Below, in pieces: positions 4,837 through 6,302 of a stretch of 6,302 bases of DNA. Under the pieces are notes generated by a model that was not told the origin of the DNA, made no database searches, and saw nothing but the letters and a program-made list of their open reading frames with translations. Within the stretch, counting starts at the first letter, position 1; every line of letters starts with the position of its first letter. Source of the stretch: Chloroflexota bacterium. GTDB lineage: Bacteria; Chloroflexota; UBA6077; CF-72. The stretch covers positions 1-6,302 of the forward strand of contig JAFAWJ010000997.1 of the NCBI GenBank assembly GCA_019242065.1, given 5' to 3'. Position numbers and translations under genes: made by a program.

Positions 4837-6302
4837 ATGGCAGAGAACTTCTGGTCACTTGCGGCGGCGAATCCTGACAAGACGGCGATCGTCGACAACG
4901 ACGAGGGCACGCACTCCAACGCCGAGGTGCTGGGGGCCGTCAACCAGCTCAGCCACGCCCTGCGCGGGCTGGGCCTCTCGCGCGGCGACTCGATCGCGGC
5001 CATGCTGCCCAACTCGCCGGAGGCCCTCGAGGTCTACCTGGCCATGCAGCAGATCGGCCTGTACCTGACGCCGATCAACTACCACCTGGTCGGCCCGGAG
5101 ATCGCCTACATCCTCACGGACTGCGAGGCGCGCGCGTTCATCGTGCACGCCCGCTACGCGGACGTGGTGCGCGACGCGATCGAGGCAACCGGTTTTCCGC
5201 GGGACCGCGTCTTCTGCGTCGGCGAAATCGAAGGCTTCCGCCGGCTCACCGATCTGATGGCCGGCCAGCCGACAGACAGCCCCGAGGATCGAACCCTCGG
5301 CGCCATCATGAACTACACCTCGGGCACCACCGGCCGCCCCAAAGGCGTGCGCCGGCCACTGGCGACCACCCCGATCGGCGAGGCGGACCTGGGCGCGGCG
5401 CTCATGGGCTACCAGGTCCCGCGCGACCAGACGGACAACGTCCACCTGCTCGCCTGCCCCTGGTACCACACCGCGCCGATGGTGATGGTTGCCCCCTCGC
5501 TGCATCTGGGCCACCAGGTGGTCATCATGGACCGCTTCGATCCCGAGCGCTGCCTGCAGCTCGTCGACCACTATCGCGTCACGATCACCCACCTGGTCCC
5601 GACGCAGTTCGTCCGCCTCCTGGCGCTGCCAGAAGAGGTCAAGCAGCGCTACGACCTCAGCTCGCTGCGGCACGTCATCCACGGCGCGGCGCCCTGCTCG
5701 CCCGAGGTCAAACGCCGCATGATCGACTGGTTCGGCCCGGTGCTGGACGAATACTACGCCTCGACCGAGGGCGTCGGCGGCACGATCATCTTTTCGCAGG
5801 AGTGGCTGGCCAAGCCGGGCTCGGTCGGCAAGCCGCGCAGCACCACGCGCATCGTGGTCATGGACGAACAAGGCAACATCCTGCCGCCCGGCCAGGTCGG
5901 GACGATCTACTCGACGACCATGAACCGCGAGCCGTTCGAGTACTACAAGGACCCGGAGAAGACCGCGCAATCCAGACGTGGCGAGTACCGCACCGTGGGC
6001 GACGTCGGCTACCTGGACGACGACGGTTACCTGTTCCTGAGCGACCGCAAGTCAGACATGATCATCTCGGGCGGGGTGAACATCTATCCGGCCGAGATCG
6101 AAGGCGTGCTGGTCACGCATCCGCGTGTCGCCGACGTCGCCGTCTTCGGCGTGCCCAATCCCGAATGGGGGGAAGAAGTCAAAGCGGTCGTCGAGCTGTT
6201 GCCTGGTGGCCCCACCGATCCGGACAACATGCGGACCGACATTCTCGCGTTCCTGAGCGGACGCATCGCGCGTTACAAGCTGCCCAGAAGCATCGACTTT
6301 GT
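4837..6302 (+). CDS. Acyl-CoA synthetase (AMP-binding/FadD-like), 3' end beyond the window
   Basis: The first 488 residues of an ATP-dependent acid:CoA ligase of the ANL superfamily; the frame stays open to the window edge. The P-loop-like motif YTSGTTGRPKGV lies at residues 160-171. YYASTEG (306-312) is the A5 motif and GDVGYLDDDGYLF (388-400) holds the ribose-binding Asp389. SDRKSDMIISGGVNIYPAEIE begins near 402 and contains the hinge and CoA-side loop. The sequence ends in the C-terminal domain before the catalytic A10 lysine, so only a short tail is missing. It converts a carboxylic acid to acyl-AMP and then acyl-CoA; GTTGRPKGVRR resembles mycobacterial-type FadD proteins, but chain length or ring preference cannot be read. 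ATG at 4837 follows the amidohydrolase stop by 4 nt, with only a weak GGGG ribosome site at 4826-4829, so it likely depends on coupling. It would supply the CoA thioester used by the neighbouring hydratase and SDR. Confidence 0.92.
   Translation, partial: MAENFWSLAAANPDKTAIVDNDEGTHSNAEVLGAVNQLSHALRGLGLSRGDSIAAMLPNSPEALEVYLAMQQIGLYLTPINYHLVGPEIAYILTDCEARAFIVHARYADVVRDAIEATGFPRDRVFCVGEIEGFRRLTDLMAGQPTDSPEDRTLGAIMNYTSGTTGRPKGVRRPLATTPIGEADLGAALMGYQVPRDQTDNVHLLACPWYHTAPMVMVAPSLHLGHQVVIMDRFDPERCLQLVDHYRVTITHLVPTQFVRLLALPEEVKQRYDLSSLRHVIHGAAPCSPEVKRRMIDWFGPVLDEYYASTEGVGGTIIFSQEWLAKPGSVGKPRSTTRIVVMDEQGNILPPGQVGTIYSTTMNREPFEYYKDPEKTAQSRRGEYRTVGDVGYLDDDGYLFLSDRKSDMIISGGVNIYPAEIEGVLVTHPRVADVAVFGVPNPEWGEEVKAVVELLPGGPTDPDNMRTDILAFLSGRIARYKLPRSIDF

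Noticed and set aside
4188..5012. Minus-strand frame of 274 codons opposite the amidohydrolase gene
   Set aside because: The plus strand encodes a complete amidohydrolase with conserved metal ligands and a coupled start; the antisense translation has no family resemblance.
4855..5970. Long open frame of 371 codons on the minus strand across the ligase gene
   Set aside because: It mirrors the acyl-CoA synthetase, whose plus-strand translation shows all family motifs. The antisense product is rich in Arg, Ala, Val and Asp with no recognisable domain; GC-rich codon use makes such shadow frames common.

Overview
The window is GC-rich bacterial chromosomal DNA with densely packed genes, short or overlapping spacers, and third codon positions mostly G or C. 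The gene families point to a free-living aerobic heterotroph of a high-GC lineage such as Acidobacteriota, Myxococcota, Actinomycetota or Chloroflexota. Nothing in the sequence fixes the phylum. I see no mobile element, tRNA, rRNA, CRISPR array or phage gene.

Layout from left to right. (a) 2-544, plus strand: the 3' part of a site-2-protease-like membrane metallopeptidase (family M50), which meets the next operon tail to tail. (b) 2932 down to 557, minus strand: a compact three-gene run of a MaoC/NodN-type enoyl-CoA hydratase, an IclR-family regulator and a pirin-family bicupin protein. (c) 2933-3018: an 86-bp divergent intergenic region with a candidate promoter and small repeats. (d) 3019 to the right edge, plus strand: a three-gene run of a short-chain dehydrogenase of the multifunctional-enzyme-2 (17beta-HSD4) type, an ACMSD-like amidohydrolase translationally coupled to it (TGATG overlap), and an acyl-CoA synthetase of the AMP-binding family cut by the window end.

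The two divergent runs read together as one catabolic module. The ligase would activate a carboxylic acid to its CoA thioester, the MaoC-type hydratase would hydrate an enoyl-CoA, and the SDR would oxidise the resulting 3-hydroxyacyl-CoA. The amidohydrolase would perform a decarboxylation or C-C/ester hydrolysis on an unknown intermediate. The IclR protein is the likely local regulator, acting at the shared 2933-3018 region. The substrate cannot be read from the sequence; a cyclic, aromatic, terpenoid or branched acid is a guess from the families. The M50 protease appears to be an unrelated neighbour. No clearly unprecedented system was found; the most interesting points are the composition of the module, the substrate of the amidohydrolase, and the pirin linked to an IclR regulator.
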